Part shown: positions 9,401-18,013 of the stretch, piece by piece
Layout: every line of letters starts with the position of its first letter
Numbering within the stretch: the stretch's first letter is position 1
NCBI GenBank assembly: GCA_946411385.1
Contig: CAMKDV010000006.1
Coordinates: 118,779 to 182,778 of the forward strand
DNA from: an uncultured Bacteroidales bacterium
GTDB lineage: Bacteria > Bacteroidota > Bacteroidia > Bacteroidales > Paludibacteraceae
DNA: 64,000 nucleotides
Direction of reading: 5' to 3'
Position numbers and translations under genes: made by a program
The notes under the pieces: generated by a model
Seen by the model: only the letters and a program-made list of their open reading frames with translations
The model's database searches: none
What the model was told of the DNA's origin: nothing

Positions 9401-12400
9401 CCGCGTAAAATCGGCAGTTGACAGTTCAGCCATCGGTTTGGACAGTTTGGTCTCACGCAAGCGGCCATCATCGGTAGCCGTCAGTTTCAAACGGTTGTCG
9501 GCAGTAAGGCTGAAGGTGAAGTTGTACAACTCATCGCCATGGCTGAGCAGCACCATCTCGCGTCCTTTCTCAGCAGGCTTGATGAGCATGTCGATGGTCA
9601 GGTCGGTGATGGATAGTTCGCGTTGGGCTTTGGTGGATGCGTAGTGCCCGGCTTGTCCGTCGAAATAGAGCGAGGTGGATTGCGTGATACCGGTGGCGTT
9701 GGTCACGCCCAGTATCTGGAAGTTGTTGTCCTCGTCCAGCCAGTTGCCGGCTATGGGTTCGGAAAAGCGCAGGGATATATTGTCCTCCAGGGTGAGGATG
9801 CCGTTGGCAGGTTGGGGCTTGCCGAACAGTACGGGCGAACGCGTATCTTTCGTGCCGCTGATGACGGGTGAAGCTTTCGTCACGAAGCCCGAACCGTAGC
9901 GGCAGAACGAAACGGCACGCAGGTCGTAGCTGAGCTCTTTCGGATCGCGCTCGCCGTAGAAGCGGAACGGCGTGATGCGTCCGTTCTCAATCATCGCTTT
10001 GTTACCCGAAGCCAGGTTGTACAGGCTATCGTCGGCATAGAACGAACATTGGTTGACCCATGCATCATCGTTCTCGGTGGAGAGCTTGTACTGGAACTCG
10101 ATGTGGTCGAAGTTCTTATGGTGGATATCAAAGCCATCGATGGTAATGGGCAGGTAGTAGCCTATCGAATCCTTTGCCGAGAGGGTGTTCATTACCCATT
10201 TATCCCTCGGGAAAGCTATCTGCACAGGCGATGATTCCGGCATGAAGTGTACCGAGAAATCGAGCATGGTATTGGTCTTTGGGCAGTCAGCCGTACCAAG
10301 TATGAGCGTTAGGTTCTCGTAGTCATCGGCTTGCCCTTTCTCCACCTCCAGTACTTGCGATATGCTTTGCCCGGGCTTGATGAAATAGTTGACGGGTCGT
10401 GCCAGCGGTGCACCGTTGATATATAGCTTGGCTCCGTCCGGGTTGGACGCACCTACCAGCGACAAGCTGAACTGCATTCCGGTGGCGCCATAACCGGTCT
10501 CCACTTGTCCGCCGTTTTTCAGTTCGATGCGGAAGATAGCGCGTCGGTCGGACGGCACATTGGTCTGCTCGTAGGTGTCGATAGTCAATTCGGGTTTGGC
10601 TACATATTCCGTAGCGCGGTTGAGCACCGTGCCGGCGCTGTAGAGCATAGTGCGCTCTTCGGGTTCGTAGGGGCAGAAGGTGCTGCCTGCTTCGGTAAAG
10701 AAGACATACGAGCCGTACAGCATATCGGCTGCTCCGGCATGGGTGCGGACATACTCTGTACCTTTGCGCCATACCGAATCCATGTTGGCACGGTAGACGC
10801 TCACGGTGATGGCCCCCTGGTCATCAGCCGCCAGGGTGAAGCCGGCGGTCTTCTTTTGTGTGAGTTCCTGACTGAGGTTGTCATCGCAGTCGTACGACAC
10901 GACGGGCGAGAAATCGTAGTCAAACTCGGAGTTGTTGGTTTTGGTGCCTAAAGCGCTCTTTGGTTTCTCGTCTTTATTCGAATCGTTGTCTTCGTAATAC
11001 TGCTTGATAGCCTTTTCCACCGACGTGCCTATCGGATTGTTTTTCGTTATGCCCTTCAGGAAGTTCGAGCTGGTATTGGTGATGCTTTGCAGCAGATCGG
11101 TGAGGATATCCGTGCCTGCTATCTGTGCCTCGGCAAGAGCCAGTTCCCAGCCGTTAGGCATGGCGTTGTAGTTGTACATGGCGCTGTAGCTGTCCGAATG
11201 GGTGTAGGTGTTGCCGAAGTTGACCGACCATGTGCCGAGTTTCTGTCCCGACGAGCGGGCTATAATCTTCTCCCGTTCGTTGTTGTAGAGGATGGTAGTC
11301 CACTTCATGATCATGTTGTCCAGCGCTTTGACTTCATCCACGAAGGCTTTGTTGCCGTCTGGCAGAACCATTATGTAGTCTTTAGCCGCCAAGGTGCTCT
11401 GCATGTCTACGGGAACCGTACGCATATTCCAGTATACGGGTTCGCCCGTAGCATTGGCCATGGCTTTGGCTTCGGCTAGAGAATTGAAGTTCATGAGCAT
11501 GTTTTGCCGCTGCAGGATATAGTTCGGTATGATGGTTTGCATGATATATGCCTGCGAGTATGCGAAGGTGTGGCTGATGCGGCTGCCCATCACCACTTTC
11601 TCTCCCGTGACCAGATAGTAGGTGTTGCCCGCTGTGTCCGTGCCTTGGCTAAGCACTTTCATCGTGCCGGCTTGTATGGCCGGTTGGCGTGCCTCAAACA
11701 GACTGTCGTTAATCAGGGCGATGGTCTTAGCCTTACCTGCCAACTGGCTTGTCGTCACGCCGAGGAACACATCCGCTTTGGCGCCTACGCCTACCGAACC
11801 TTTCGCCGAACTGGTGGAGATACGGTCGTTGGTGGTGATGGTATAGTCATATTTGTAACCCCATTTCCACTCATGCACGATGGGCAGGGTGAGCGCCAGT
11901 TCGCGCTTCGTTGAGTACGTGGCTCCTATATACGATCCACCGCCGTTAGGAGCGGTCACGATACCTATATCCTGCGTGATGCCGGCTGACCAGCTCAGGT
12001 CGATGTTCAGACCTACCTTCCAGTGGTAGTTCTCCACATAGGCAAACTTGTAAGTGGTGCCGGATTCTACATACGCGCTGCTGCCGTTGCCTCCCGGGTC
12101 GCGGATGATGTCGAGCAGCGAGATGTCGGCATCCACCGTCTGCAGCTGGTCGGGCTGGATGTCCGAACCTTCCACAAAGGCTTGGAAAGCTGTAGCCTCC
12201 ACCGTGTTACCCTCGCTCTGCAATGCTACGCTTACCGTACGAAGTGCGTGGGTACCGCTGCTCTGCATGTCCAGTTTATCCACGGTCAGCCATACGCCTT
12301 TGTTGCGTCCAAGGCTGTCCAGTATGTAGCTCTGCCGGTCGGTGCTGACGGACATGCCGTTCTGCACCACGATAGTTCCGCCGCGCTGTGGTACGCGGTC

Positions 12401-15400
12401 GATAGTGCCGGACGGCTCGTTGTTGTAGCGGTATTCCTCAAAGGCAGCAGCCATGAACTGATAGCGGCGGTTGTAGGTGAAGATGGGATAGCCCAGCAGG
12501 TAGTCGATGGTTCCGTCCGCCTGCTTGGTGTAGAGCGCTATTGGGTTATCCATCAGCGGATTGAGGCAGGATGCCTGCATCTTCGCTTCGCCCAAGCCGT
12601 CGGCTTCCATGCCGTAGTTGAGCTGCGTAAGACTGACTTGTACGGGGTTATGGTAGATGCGGTCATATACTGCGTTGTAGCTTACGCTGCTGCCATTCAG
12701 CGAGTCGCTCATGAGCGATAGCGGTGCGTTGGTCAGATCGAAGGTCTCGCTGCCCGTACCTGCCGCAAACAACGTAGCATACCCCTTGGCGGTAGCCTGT
12801 ACTACCTTGTACTTCACGGGGAAGAGGTCTGCCGCATATTCGCCCGTGTTCGGGTCAGGATGGATGGTTATGCGCTTCTGCTCCAGCAAGATATCAGTCG
12901 TGCCTACAGCACGATGAAGCGTGTCGCGACTCAGGTCATCGGGGTCATGCACGATGTGAGCCGTGTTGTCACCCTCCAGCATCAACACCAGTTGAACATC
13001 GTCGCCCAGGTTGTTCTTGCCCAAGCCGAATCCATGCGGCAGGTCGCGCTGGTCATTACCGCCGGCAACGCGACCTACCAGACGCACTTTGGTAGCATCA
13101 TACAGCCGCACACCGTCCAGCGCTTTTACCAGCGAGAAAGCTGTGTCCGTACCCGTGACAAACAGCCAGCCGTCGTTGTCGAACGTGTGACCTTGTTTGG
13201 CTACCTGCAACCTGTGCATCTGGCTCTTCGATACCGTCAGTTCAAAGCTGCCGTCGATGCCCGACAGGAGTAGCCCGCCGTTACGGCGCAACGTATCGCC
13301 GTTCAGGATAAACGACACACCGGCTACCGGAATAGTCGAACCGGAATACAATACCCGTCCCGACAGACGCACCGAAGAGGTGTTGACAAACTGTATGCCG
13401 CTCACCGTAGCCTGATTGGCTGCCAGACTGATCGAAGCTGCGCCGGAAGAGGTGTTGTTGTAGCTGAATACGCCATATTGCGAGGTGGGTGTCACGGTGT
13501 AGATAGTGCCTGATGTCAGATCATAACTCAGGCTATCGAACAGATAGGTGCCCGTAGCATCGGTGGTGATGGTCTTGATGGTTTGGCCGTCTGCCGACAG
13601 GCTCACCTGTACCCCTGCCATGCCGCTGTTGTCGGGCATCAGCACGGCTCCGCTGATCTGGCCGTACGGCGTGCGCCAGCCTTCAGTCGTGGCGGCATTG
13701 GAGGAGTGCTTGCCATTGCAGTCATACAGCGCCGTGATGGTATATTCATAGTGCACGTTGGGCTGCACGCTCTCATCGAAATAGTTGGTATCGATGGTGC
13801 GCAGCAGTGTGTCGGGCACCTGATCGCTATTCTTGGCTATACGCGTCAGCACGTACTCATCCACCGCCATCGACGATGCTGTCCACGACAGGCTGATGCC
13901 GGTTTTCCGGTAGCCTTCCGTAGCTCCCTGCGATGCGGTGAACGAGGTGATGGTGGCCGACTCGTCAAAATAGAGGTCATCGCCGTAGATGGCTACCGGC
14001 TGTAGATACACATCATCGCTCACATGGATAGAGGCATCGCTCTGGTCGATGCGCGCCGAGTAGGTATAGTGCGTACACGGCTCGCCGGCTACGTCCGTCA
14101 TGTGTGCCAGCCACGATCCGTCAGCCTGACGGCGTATGCTGTCCTGCGGCACGACAATCTCTACCGTCTGCCCCGTCTCCTGATTGGTGCGGCAGAGCAG
14201 CAGTCGTGCCGTACGGTCCCATATACACTTGCCGTACGATTCGTTTTTCTCCTGCAATGCAGGCAGCACGGCTTGCTTAATGGCCGTTTGTATCTCTTGG
14301 ATGCGCACCAGTTCCTCCGGCATCACGCTGCTGTTGGCAGAGGAGGCGTATGTGAGCGCGTTGTTCCATTGAAGATACATATTGCCCATCGTGCGGAACC
14401 GGCACGAAGTGGTCGTATGATCGTTGATGGTGAAGGTGCTGATAGTATCGCGATAGGAGTATGGTCCGGTAGGACGAACGGTGGTGGTGATGATGCTTCC
14501 TCGCGGCACACGCACGGTAGCTTCGTATCCCGGTAGCCGCATGCCCGGCATAGCGCCGAACAGCTCCTCGCCCTCGTGGGTGGCGTACACAAAGATAATA
14601 GCCGGCTCATCGCCATCGTAATAGCCCGTGTAAGATAGCGAGCGCTCGTCGTACTTCACCGTATAGGCCACCGTATCGCTCAACGTACGTCCGCGGCGGA
14701 AAGTAAACCCGCATCTATCCAGCGATATTGGACGATATCCTATCTCCATGTTGTCCAGACGGATATCGAAGTGTACCGTGTGGTTGGTGGCAAAGGCGGC
14801 ATCCTTGATGTAGTTGGTCTGCGTGGCTGCCAAGGGTGCCAAGTAGTTGTGCTTGAATACGGTATCGGTCATCGCAAACTCATGCTCCCAGCCCCATAGC
14901 GACGAGGCGGCACGACGGATGCGGTAGTATACCGGCGCCGAAGGTAGGATAAAATCGCTTGCCCACAGTTCCAGATCCAACTCGCACATCGGCTGACCGC
15001 CGGCATCACGCAGCACGTAGCCGTCAAGATTGGCGGACAAGTATCGGCGCAGCGTGTCGGTCTGCGTGTTGGTGGCGGTATTGACTTGCGTCTTGTAGGT
15101 ATCGTCCTCGTAGGTATATTCCCCGTTTTCGTCACGGCGCATGTTGATCACGTTGATGGTCTGTGCGTCCGAGAAATCGCCCTTGGTAGCGCGTTGTATC
15201 TCAAAATAGTCGTTCTCCACCAGGTCTTTGAGTGCAGGGTTCTTGATCGACCAGCGTAGCACGTTGTTGCCCGTGAGCGACCCCAGGGAGTCAGCCTGCT
15301 CCATAGCCTGGAAGTCGTAGATGCGGTGAAACGGAGGTATATCCACGGGCGGAGCGGTGAGGAAAGAGGTGGTCTGCAACGCCTCGTCGCGATAGACCTT

Positions 15401-16243
15401 GAATGTGGCTGTGAACTGCTCTTGCACCGTATCGGTGGTATTGACATAGATAGTACCTGCGCGGTCGGTAATCGTCACCATGTCGTTGGGCGCATTGCTC
15501 GTAGCGTAGAAGATGGGGTTCTGGAAGGTGGTGTACTGCACGGCTGCCTGACCGTAACCCGTCACACCCGTAGCGTTCACCGTATACAGATAGGGTTCGC
15601 TCAGCTGGGGCGACATCAGGTTGTTGCTGCCCGAGAAGGGACCGCTGAAACGGAACTCTTTCTCATCGTACAGGTTGCCCGTATAGCTCTTGTAGATGTT
15701 CAGGTTGAGCACTATGGCAAACTCCTGTTCATCGAGCGACTCGGGAGGATACCAGTCAAACTCCAATATCGACACATACGGACAATCGTCATCCTCCACC
15801 TGCTTGACCATGGCAAACTCCTTGGTGCCCGTATCGTGGATGGGCAGGGTGGTGCCGTTGTACATGGATGTGACCACGGCTGTACCTTTGCCCTGCCAGA
15901 TGCTCATCCACGCCGTACCTTTCTGCGTGTTCTTGTTGGCATTCTCGCCATAGGCTTCCGATTCGAAGCTGCAGATGATGGTGGGCGCTGACTCCACAGT
16001 CTTGCCCTCCCCATCTTTCGTCAGCAATATATACGACGCGGAACTATTGTACAGGTAATAGTTGAAAGCCCTGCCGTACGCCCATACAGGTATCTTGAAG
16101 TGGATCTTGTTCGCACCCGAGGTATATACCATATAGTGCTTCTGCAACTCCAGATAGTCGTTGGCATGTGTATACACAGCCGAGATCAACAAGCAGCAAA
16201 GTGCAAATCCCAGATGTAGGGCACGATTAGTCATTTTTAGCAT
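6464..16243 (-). CDS. Giant multidomain secreted surface protein with LamG-like domains, 3,259 aa
   Basis: The signal peptide covers about residues 1-27 (ALCCLLISAVYTHA). Visible architecture: a large unknown N-terminal half; a fibronectin-III-like segment around 770-860; two carboxypeptidase-regulatory-like beta-sandwiches around 860-1020; and two LamG/concanavalin-like domains near 2190-2330 and 2400-2560 (SLYFDGQAGHYAS; LLFWFRS...WHHCALVL...WIGKGLQGHVDDICLFEQAL). A WNWVSFNLDL domain follows near 2915. Close to the end lie two repeat-encoded TPSPSGEG(R/W)GE insertions (about 3179-3192 and 3219-3232). The final residues (IIIRNGERYDVTGKKL) match the short C-terminal tail of other secreted proteins here. 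The N-terminal third is paralogous to the partial protein at 1-3275. No catalytic motif is recognised; adhesion or polysaccharide contact is inference. A terminator follows. Confidence 0.9.
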   Translation of the reverse strand: MLKMTNRALHLGFALCCLLISAVYTHANDYLELQKHYMVYTSGANKIHFKIPVWAYGRAFNYYLYNSSASYILLTKDGEGKTVESAPTIICSFESEAYGENANKNTQKGTAWMSIWQGKGTAVVTSMYNGTTLPIHDTGTKEFAMVKQVEDDDCPYVSILEFDWYPPESLDEQEFAIVLNLNIYKSYTGNLYDEKEFRFSGPFSGSNNLMSPQLSEPYLYTVNATGVTGYGQAAVQYTTFQNPIFYATSNAPNDMVTITDRAGTIYVNTTDTVQEQFTATFKVYRDEALQTTSFLTAPPVDIPPFHRIYDFQAMEQADSLGSLTGNNVLRWSIKNPALKDLVENDYFEIQRATKGDFSDAQTINVINMRRDENGEYTYEDDTYKTQVNTATNTQTDTLRRYLSANLDGYVLRDAGGQPMCELDLELWASDFILPSAPVYYRIRRAASSLWGWEHEFAMTDTVFKHNYLAPLAATQTNYIKDAAFATNHTVHFDIRLDNMEIGYRPISLDRCGFTFRRGRTLSDTVAYTVKYDERSLSYTGYYDGDEPAIIFVYATHEGEELFGAMPGMRLPGYEATVRVPRGSIITTTVRPTGPYSYRDTISTFTINDHTTTSCRFRTMGNMYLQWNNALTYASSANSSVMPEELVRIQEIQTAIKQAVLPALQEKNESYGKCIWDRTARLLLCRTNQETGQTVEIVVPQDSIRRQADGSWLAHMTDVAGEPCTHYTYSARIDQSDASIHVSDDVYLQPVAIYGDDLYFDESATITSFTASQGATEGYRKTGISLSWTASSMAVDEYVLTRIAKNSDQVPDTLLRTIDTNYFDESVQPNVHYEYTITALYDCNGKHSSNAATTEGWRTPYGQISGAVLMPDNSGMAGVQVSLSADGQTIKTITTDATGTYLFDSLSYDLTSGTIYTVTPTSQYGVFSYNNTSSGAASISLAANQATVSGIQFVNTSSVRLSGRVLYSGSTIPVAGVSFILNGDTLRRNGGLLLSGIDGSFELTVSKSQMHRLQVAKQGHTFDNDGWLFVTGTDTAFSLVKALDGVRLYDATKVRLVGRVAGGNDQRDLPHGFGLGKNNLGDDVQLVLMLEGDNTAHIVHDPDDLSRDTLHRAVGTTDILLEQKRITIHPDPNTGEYAADLFPVKYKVVQATAKGYATLFAAGTGSETFDLTNAPLSLMSDSLNGSSVSYNAVYDRIYHNPVQVSLTQLNYGMEADGLGEAKMQASCLNPLMDNPIALYTKQADGTIDYLLGYPIFTYNRRYQFMAAAFEEYRYNNEPSGTIDRVPQRGGTIVVQNGMSVSTDRQSYILDSLGRNKGVWLTVDKLDMQSSGTHALRTVSVALQSEGNTVEATAFQAFVEGSDIQPDQLQTVDADISLLDIIRDPGGNGSSAYVESGTTYKFAYVENYHWKVGLNIDLSWSAGITQDIGIVTAPNGGGSYIGATYSTKRELALTLPIVHEWKWGYKYDYTITTNDRISTSSAKGSVGVGAKADVFLGVTTSQLAGKAKTIALINDSLFEARQPAIQAGTMKVLSQGTDTAGNTYYLVTGEKVVMGSRISHTFAYSQAYIMQTIIPNYILQRQNMLMNFNSLAEAKAMANATGEPVYWNMRTVPVDMQSTLAAKDYIMVLPDGNKAFVDEVKALDNMIMKWTTILYNNEREKIIARSSGQKLGTWSVNFGNTYTHSDSYSAMYNYNAMPNGWELALAEAQIAGTDILTDLLQSITNTSSNFLKGITKNNPIGTSVEKAIKQYYEDNDSNKDEKPKSALGTKTNNSEFDYDFSPVVSYDCDDNLSQELTQKKTAGFTLAADDQGAITVSVYRANMDSVWRKGTEYVRTHAGAADMLYGSYVFFTEAGSTFCPYEPEERTMLYSAGTVLNRATEYVAKPELTIDTYEQTNVPSDRRAIFRIELKNGGQVETGYGATGMQFSLSLVGASNPDGAKLYINGAPLARPVNYFIKPGQSISQVLEVEKGQADDYENLTLILGTADCPKTNTMLDFSVHFMPESSPVQIAFPRDKWVMNTLSAKDSIGYYLPITIDGFDIHHKNFDHIEFQYKLSTENDDAWVNQCSFYADDSLYNLASGNKAMIENGRITPFRFYGERDPKELSYDLRAVSFCRYGSGFVTKASPVISGTKDTRSPVLFGKPQPANGILTLEDNISLRFSEPIAGNWLDEDNNFQILGVTNATGITQSTSLYFDGQAGHYASTKAQRELSITDLTIDMLIKPAEKGREMVLLSHGDELYNFTFSLTADNRLKLTATDDGRLRETKLSKPMAELSTADFTRVIMVHSFADQSVRFYAGTQDITDDAYTYWLLQNDASPFIIGAGLDNSRPYHGNMMEVRVWTKALTPAEISNTHLKRLTGYEYGLMDYYPMNESKGNELTDLASGATLYTQGLSWTTPQGISLAMDGTPLMLQPTLFSRTEAEDYTLLFWFRSNNEEQDSISLFGTAIGDSITMQIMLHNGELRYTAGTVDESAMATLTDSRWHHCALVLSKTFNSGSVIIDGETVLLFPAIPTGALSGTRVWIGKGLQGHVDDICLFEQALPAELVREFGQQTPNGEEMGLINLLTFSQTKRNASGVMEQVFSTDNQRVFRDANGNIVNKAQSLVLDGQAGLAERADRSNSAPVRDRGQLTALPFTWNYQLSDLMINIKAQPREINKRTMYLTVRDVEDLNGNRLPSPVMWTVYADLNSVRWNERSHRETLTDNEQTYRFTMRINNTTGMTRRYTIEHLPDWLSVTPPQGTLEAQAEKAVTFTVDAARLKIGMHTHIVYLTDDQGLAEPLLIELDKQTEPPYTDVDLNRYPFNMSLCGRVMVEEGGTTVINTNPDDYVYALYNNECVGVAHTTEQGELYLTIHGSESMTRKPIRFQLWKASNGKTYNLTTDTQVLFGSGSVYGCGEDSPVIFTAAGSEMQSVNLAAGWNWVSFNLDLSPATAQLNQVLTAAEPWAEGDLIKNPATQHFVTYSEEQDAFVGHFGYLRYIYTYMVYCRQGNTMRISGNMLPADSMHVTLRGNGQWSALPCLLDRPTPVTEALADYYNHASPGDLIKAHNRFAVFSADKRWVGDLTALTPGEGYFFRRMAAGDVSIRFYNRSGSNAPKREKGNQPSLADHAFSNPQAATNMTMIARIEGAEGYPPCLVDQPLRVYVDDELAAVAEPIESLYFLTIQSDKLGTLRFMTEDGTILTPSPSGEGRGEAASGEAGSGEAYNYVPDSHHGTLSAPVLLTPSPSGEGWGEAPYKIIEDDHVIIIRNGERYDVTGKKL
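6546..6705. repeat. Two copies of a 40-bp repeat encoding TPSPSGEG-GE
   Basis: Near-identical 40-bp units at 6546-6585 and 6666-6705 differ at one central base. Each contains the hairpin CCCTCTCCTGAAGGCGAGGG. They are translated in frame in the tail of the giant protein. Between them lie short CACCAGAA(C/G)CAGC repeats that give SGEAGSGEA. Confidence 0.85.
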
Positions 16244-16369
16244 GGTGTGGAGGTGTGTGTTTGGTTTTATGCTGATGGCAAATGAAAAAATTCGCTATCA
16301 AGTGTGTGTGTTATTAACTAGTAAGTGTGCGAGGGAATCATCCTCGCACACCTGATGAAGCTTAAGTGC

Positions 16370-16618
16370 TTACTTGTGGCAGTTCTCCTGGCTGAGGAAA
16401 GTCTGCTCGCGGCGAATCGACTTGGCGCCGGCACGATGGTGCACCTCGAGTTGGGCGTCTGCCTCTACACCTGAACCGTAGAAGAAAGCCTCGATGGTCA
16501 CGTCTTCATACACCGCCGTCAGTTTCCAGCACTGGGGTTTGTTGGCGTCGCACGATACGAGCGATGCGCCCACGGCCAGCATGCAGCATGCCGCTGCAGC
16601 AAAAATGATCTTTTTCAT
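16370..16618 (-). CDS. Small cysteine-containing lipoprotein, 82 aa
   Basis: The signal peptide ends in a lipobox SLVSC (Cys23). The mature 60 residues (KPQCWKLTAVYEDVTIEAFFYGSG...) hold two further cysteines. I recognise no family. The gene lies 126 nt upstream of the giant protein gene and is probably co-transcribed with it from the TAACTTTG box at 16740-16747. Confidence 0.7.
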   Translation of the reverse strand: MKKIIFAAAACCMLAVGASLVSCDANKPQCWKLTAVYEDVTIEAFFYGSGVEADAQLEVHHRAGAKSIRREQTFLSQENCHK

Positions 16619-16662
16619 CGTTGTGGTTGATTTTAATAGGGTTTATTGTTAATTTGTCTAAT

Positions 16663-16714
16663 ATGTCCTGTCGCGTTATTTGGCTTGGATGTCCTGTCGC
16701 GTTATTTGGCTTGG
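16663..16714. repeat. 26-bp tandem repeat, two perfect copies
   Basis: The unit starting ATGTCCTGTCGCG and ending TTTGGCTTGG occurs twice in direct succession (16663-16688, 16689-16714), between the small lipoprotein start and its promoter box. It would form part of the 5' untranslated leader. Confidence 0.85.
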
Positions 16715-16739
16715 ATGTTCGTTTTTATTAATTTGGGTA

Positions 16740-16747
16740 CAAAGTTA
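16740..16747 (-). promoter_or_regulatory. -7 box (TAACTTTG)
   Basis: Minus-strand TAACTTTG is preceded by a T9 tract and TTGCATATTTGC, as in other promoters of the window. It lies 122 nt upstream of the small lipoprotein gene and leaves a leader that contains the 26-bp repeats. Confidence 0.6.
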
Positions 16748-16896
16748 CGAAAAAAAAAGCAAATATGCAACATAACTGTGCATTTTTTTACGAATTGTGT
16801 AAAAAAACTGTCATTTTTTACGCAATATTATCTTTTCGGGACGAAATGTATCTATTAGATAGGAGTGTTTCTTTATTTACAGAATGGTATTATGAT

Positions 16897-16969
16897 AAAC
16901 AAAGAGCCCCGAAGATTATGAAACACACCACACAAACAAAGAGCCCCGAAGATTGCTCTTCGAGGCTCT
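16897..16969 (-). terminator. Terminator after manA, with partial upstream duplicate
   Basis: The hairpin GAGCCTCGAAGAGC/GATTGC...CGGGGCTC followed by TTTGTTT (16936-16969) starts 8 nt after the manA stop. Its distal arm is duplicated at 16897-16917. The same stem-loop, base for base, ends the 5S fragment at 37881-37910. Confidence 0.8.
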
Positions 16970-16976
16970 ACATCGC

Positions 16977-17963
16977 TTACATCGTGGCGGTGAGGAAGGT
17001 GGCATTGCCGAAGATGTAGAGGACATTTTCGGAGGCGGGGACGAGGAGCGTCTCGCCTTGCTTGACGCGGATGCCGTTGATGTTCGCTTCGCCCCAGAGG
17101 CAGACCACCACCACGAACGAGTCGGAATGCAGATCGACCTCGGCGGCAACCTGCACCACTACCCTATTCACGGTGAAATACGGGCAATGGATGAGTTCGG
17201 AGTTGGGCTTGGTGGAGTCGTAACTGGTGCGGTACTCGGGCCACACGCGGTAGTCGATGGCATCTTTGGCTTGCTCTATGTGGAGCTCGCGGGGTTTGCC
17301 CTGGGCATCTTTGCGCCCGAAATCGTATACGCGGTAGGTGATATCGGAGGTCTCCTGTATCTCCACGAGGAAATTACCCGCACCGATAGCGTGCAGTCGT
17401 CCGGCAGGGAGGAAATACAGATCGCCCTGATGCGCTTCGTGGGTAGCGATGACATCCAAGAAGGGGTTAGGGGTTACGGGTGAGGGGGTACCGGTTACAG
17501 GGGCAACGAGTTGTTCGTATTCCTCGGGGGTTATAGGCTTCTTGAGTCCGGAGTAGATTTTTGCGCCTACGTCGGCTTTGAGCACGTACCACATCTCGGT
17601 CTTGCCCAAACAACCGTGGCGCTCCATCGCCAGTTTGTCGTCGGGGTGCACCTGAACGGAGAGGTCTTGGCGCGAATCGATGAACTTGACAAGCAGCGGA
17701 AACTGATTGCCGAACTTCTTGTAGACGCGTTCGCCGACGAGCAGACCTTTGTACTTGTCGATGAGCTGAGTGAGGTTCAATCCGGTATCCACATCGCCGA
17801 TGATGCCGCGCTCGATGGCGACGGACTCATGACCGGGCACGGAACTTATCTCCCACGACTCGCCGATGTTCGGCTGAGCGGTGTAGATACCTTTGAACGG
17901 TGCTATCTGGTATCCGCCCCAGATCATGGTGCGGAGGTAGGGGGCAAACTTGTAGGGCTTCAT
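16977..17963 (-). CDS. manA: Mannose-6-phosphate isomerase, class I
   Basis: A 328-aa cytoplasmic enzyme interconverting mannose-6-P and fructose-6-P. Family features: IWGG near the start, GESWEIS (34-40), the zinc ligands in QVHPDD (104-109) and Glu123 in KTEMWYV, then PAGRLHAIG (187-194, His191) and a C-terminal cupin half. Between EEYEQL and FLDV an extra stretch (VTGTPSPVTPN, about 156-166) is encoded by G-rich repetitive DNA (about 17464-17500). It looks like an in-frame repeat insertion in a surface loop. It is the last gene of the mannan catabolic operon and feeds mannose into glycolysis after phosphorolysis. A strong terminator follows. Confidence 0.95.
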   Translation of the reverse strand: MKPYKFAPYLRTMIWGGYQIAPFKGIYTAQPNIGESWEISSVPGHESVAIERGIIGDVDTGLNLTQLIDKYKGLLVGERVYKKFGNQFPLLVKFIDSRQDLSVQVHPDDKLAMERHGCLGKTEMWYVLKADVGAKIYSGLKKPITPEEYEQLVAPVTGTPSPVTPNPFLDVIATHEAHQGDLYFLPAGRLHAIGAGNFLVEIQETSDITYRVYDFGRKDAQGKPRELHIEQAKDAIDYRVWPEYRTSYDSTKPNSELIHCPYFTVNRVVVQVAAEVDLHSDSFVVVVCLWGEANINGIRVKQGETLLVPASENVLYIFGNATFLTATM

Positions 17964-17969
17964 CTATTC

Positions 17970-18013
17970 ATTTACCATTTTGTCATTTACCATTTTATCA
18001 TTTATTTTGCCAT
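17970..18013. repeat. Short tandem repeat (TTTACCA/TTTTGTCA units)
   Basis: The 50-nt spacer between the epimerase and manA consists of alternating 7-8-nt units. The same words occur in frame inside the epimerase gene at 18199-18240 and near 40976-41005. Confidence 0.7.
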
